Shown: piece by piece, positions 56,978-58,869 of the stretch
How the letters are laid out: every line of letters begins with the position of its first letter
Position numbering within the stretch: the first letter of the stretch is position 1
DNA from: Chara braunii
Lineage: Eukaryota > Streptophyta > Charophyceae > Charales > Characeae
Length of the DNA stretch: 58,869 nt
Assembly: GCA_003427395.1 (NCBI GenBank)
Contig: BFEA01000268.1
Coordinates: forward strand, 100,709-159,577
Reading direction: 5' to 3'
Program-made: the position numbers and the translations under genes
The notes under the pieces: generated by a model
The model's database searches: none
Seen by the model: the letters and a program-made list of their open reading frames with translations, nothing else
What the model was told of the DNA's origin: nothing

Positions 56978-58465
56978 CTAAGTATCATCGTCTTCGACCT
57001 TCAGTTCCATTAATGATTTGATAATATTGTCAATCTTCGCCTCCTCAATCCTGTTCTTTCTTGCGATATATCTCGCTCTGTATTCCACAATTTCCTGACG
57101 CTTTTGCTTTGTTCTATTGTTTTCATTTTTCAGTTTGTCAATCACGGTCAATACCTCGTCCGTGCTTATTTCGTAAAGAACTGGTCGATCACCGAAGTGT
57201 TTGATGAGACGTTCTGCGTTCATGCGTGTATGCACACCACAATCGTCTACATTTTCTTGCTGCTAAGAGTAAACTTTGGCCATGTTTTTCCCAAACATTT
57301 CTCTACACATGGTCCACAACCCTCGTGCTTCGGTTGATCTGCCATCACCTCCGCCTTAATTGCGAAGATAAAATTCATCGAAGACCCAACTACGTAGTGC
57401 ATATCAGCTAGGATTGTATTTATTCCGAAGCGAGTTCATATGAATCAATGTTGGTTTACATCTACCATCTTTTGAAACTCCTTTTACAAAGTCCCCTACG
57501 TTTATCATCACCAACACTGTCCAATGTTTCTCATGCTAAATCGGGACTATCACTAATGTACTATCCCAAATCTTGGATGCAAACGAAAAAATCAAACTTT
57601 TTTCTCTCCCTTTCTTCAGTCTATCTTCACAGTCCGATTTTGTCTTGTCCACTGGTTGTTTCGCTTGTATCAATTCGTGTCAGAACCATGTACACATAAA
57701 AACGAGACTTTTCGTCGTTCTTTGTGATGCATCCTTTAAAGTTGACTGCAAGAAAAAATCGATAATGGTTCCATGCAACCAACCGTTCGGTTTCAAACTA
57801 GCGATATGAAATCCGTGGACAACAATGCATTCACCCCAAAAAGTATTGAACTAAAAAGGCACAAGACTTATATCGTCCATTTCACAATTTGAACTCTTTG
57901 AATCTACCTTCTTTTTCGCACTTCTCCACTCATCAATTTTTTCATCTTCGTTCACATTATCGCGGTGGCTTGTTTCAACAGTTGAGCTGTCCATTTGCGC
58001 TTTGCCCTTGAGGTCTGTGACATTTTGTTTGTCAACTGTTGACGATTGCATTCTCCTTGTGTCGTTCCGAAGTCTTCCGCCAAACGGACAAAGGGCATAT
58101 GCATGTGCATACCACTTATTTTCAAGGATTATACTTTTTCTTTGCTCCAACGTCTCTACTGCCACAGTGTCATGTTTCCTTTTGCTGGAGGCGGCAAAGT
58201 GTAAACTGTCCAACGTATCTTCATCATAGTCTTCGCTCTCTTTTGTCAGATCGACATCCACACCGCGATTCTTTTTTGAAGCCTCTGCAACCGCTGCTCG
58301 TGTCTAGATCACCTGTTTCACTCTATTCGTCATGTTTGGCTCACTTTGACCATCATTTTCATCTTGCATATCCCTTCCCGTAATTCGACGCGGGACAATA
58401 AATGGTGCAGAGGCCTTGCGTGGTGTATTCTGAGTCTTCTTTCTGCTCCATGCAAGTTGTGACAT
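56978..58465 (-). pseudogene. Ulp1/C48 SUMO-protease-like gene with seven nonsense codons
   Basis: The frame starts MSQLAWSRKKTQNTPRKAS at 58465 and reads 495 codons to TAG at 56978, with no frameshift. Internal stops are TAG 58304, TAG 57851, TGA 57680, TAG 57536, TGA 57404, TAA 57356 and TAG 57263 (lowest coordinate of each). After a basic N-terminal region, SLKPNGWLHGTIIDFFLQ matches the WLND-type entry of C48 proteases. VIVPI[stop]HEKHWTVLV holds the catalytic His (about codon 314), IHMNSL holds Asn where Asp is expected (about codon 344), and QENVDDCGV holds the Gln (403) and Cys (409) of the QxNxxDCG motif. A coiled-coil-like C-terminus follows. The Asp-to-Asn change is one G-to-A step. 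Confidence 0.7.
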
Positions 58466-58820
58466 TTTTTTTTTAAATCAAAGGGTGCACCGATCAAATA
58501 CACAACCTTATGACAGCGTTATAATGTAATCTCATATGTACGCATATCTATGTGTGCTTATGTGTGAGAGAAAGTGAGCACGAGTAGAAAGAAATAATAT
58601 GGTTTCAATAAATATCACTGACATAAGAAATTGTTTACAAGTCCATTCACATCACTCTCTAAGAAATAACATGTTTTTCTCATACTGAACGTGTTGATAG
58701 CAAATGAGAATGATATAACCTGTTTCAGAAAGACGGACATGACGTTCGTGAAGCTGGACATGTTGTTATTGTCTTGTGGTTAAGGCCACAAGCCGCTCCG
58801 CGAGGGTCAGCATATTTCCC

Positions 58821-58869
<49 letters not shown>
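58466..58869. other. Upstream of the protease-like pseudogene; AC run at window end
   Basis: The sequence is AT-rich, with T9 directly before the start codon (reading on the minus strand as an A run). No promoter motif was identified with confidence. The window ends in an AC microsatellite from about 58825. Confidence 0.7.

Noticed and set aside
57250-57345. A separate small gene starting MADQPKHEGCGPCVEKC in another frame, with a frameshift into the downstream frame
   Set aside because: The in-frame reading gives the exact C48 signature QxNxxDCG at the right distance from His-Trp, which explains the region better without any frameshift.
54944-58465. Alternative nuclear code with TAA/TAG as glutamine (as in some ulvophyte algae)
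   Set aside because: SEC61-gamma ends at TAA at exactly the family length and the GT23-like gene ends at TAG after its last conserved block. In addition TGA codons also interrupt the decayed frame.

Overview
This looks like a nuclear window from a streptophyte (plant-lineage) organism, probably a charophyte alga such as Chara. The evidence is a complete SEC61-gamma gene very close to land-plant sequences, a FUT8/GT23-like glycosyltransferase, dense GA/CT and poly-T microsatellites, and N-filled assembly gaps. The genus is inference; no organelle, bacterial or CRISPR signal was seen. Only two genes look intact: the GT23-like glycosyltransferase (826-3402, +) and SEC61-gamma (31440-31649, -).

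The first 40 kb is mostly repeats. A family with a hammerhead-ribozyme-like core lies next to (TA)n tracts at 6.4-7.0, 18.4, 20.2-20.9 and 24.6 kb. Non-autonomous hAT-like elements occupy 17.6-18.8 kb. Three fold-back MITE-like families are scattered from 4 to 39 kb. There are also tRNA-like or SINE-like pieces, many short tandem duplications, long microsatellites and a 501-base gap at 12649-13149.

The most unusual part is 40.2-52.9 kb. Minus-strand remains of a large gene (about 45.2-49.9 kb) carry a ParB-like segment with an SGQHN motif. This is followed by segments resembling a beta-class N6/N4 DNA methyltransferase whose catalytic motifs are degenerate. Downstream on the same strand is a broken Ulp1/C48 SUMO-protease-like gene (42.2-43.1 kb). 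More than 50 copies of a palindrome with consensus GTGGMGGAT-NN-ATCCKCCAC flank and interrupt this block at 40.2-41.9, 44.1-45.0 and 50.0-52.9 kb. I infer a decayed large mobile element with iteron-like sites. The pairing of a ParB-like protein with palindromes recalls ParB/parS, but binding is only a hypothesis.

A second decayed block lies at 54.9-58.5 kb (-). It holds another C48 protease with recognisable His, Gln and Cys positions, followed by charged unknown proteins. Coding signal stays in one reading frame over about 3.5 kb, yet that frame contains 19 TAG, TAA or TGA codons. All could arise by C-to-T change from CAG, CAA or CGA, which suggests decay of a methylated, silenced element rather than a different genetic code, because SEC61-gamma ends at TAA at its normal length.
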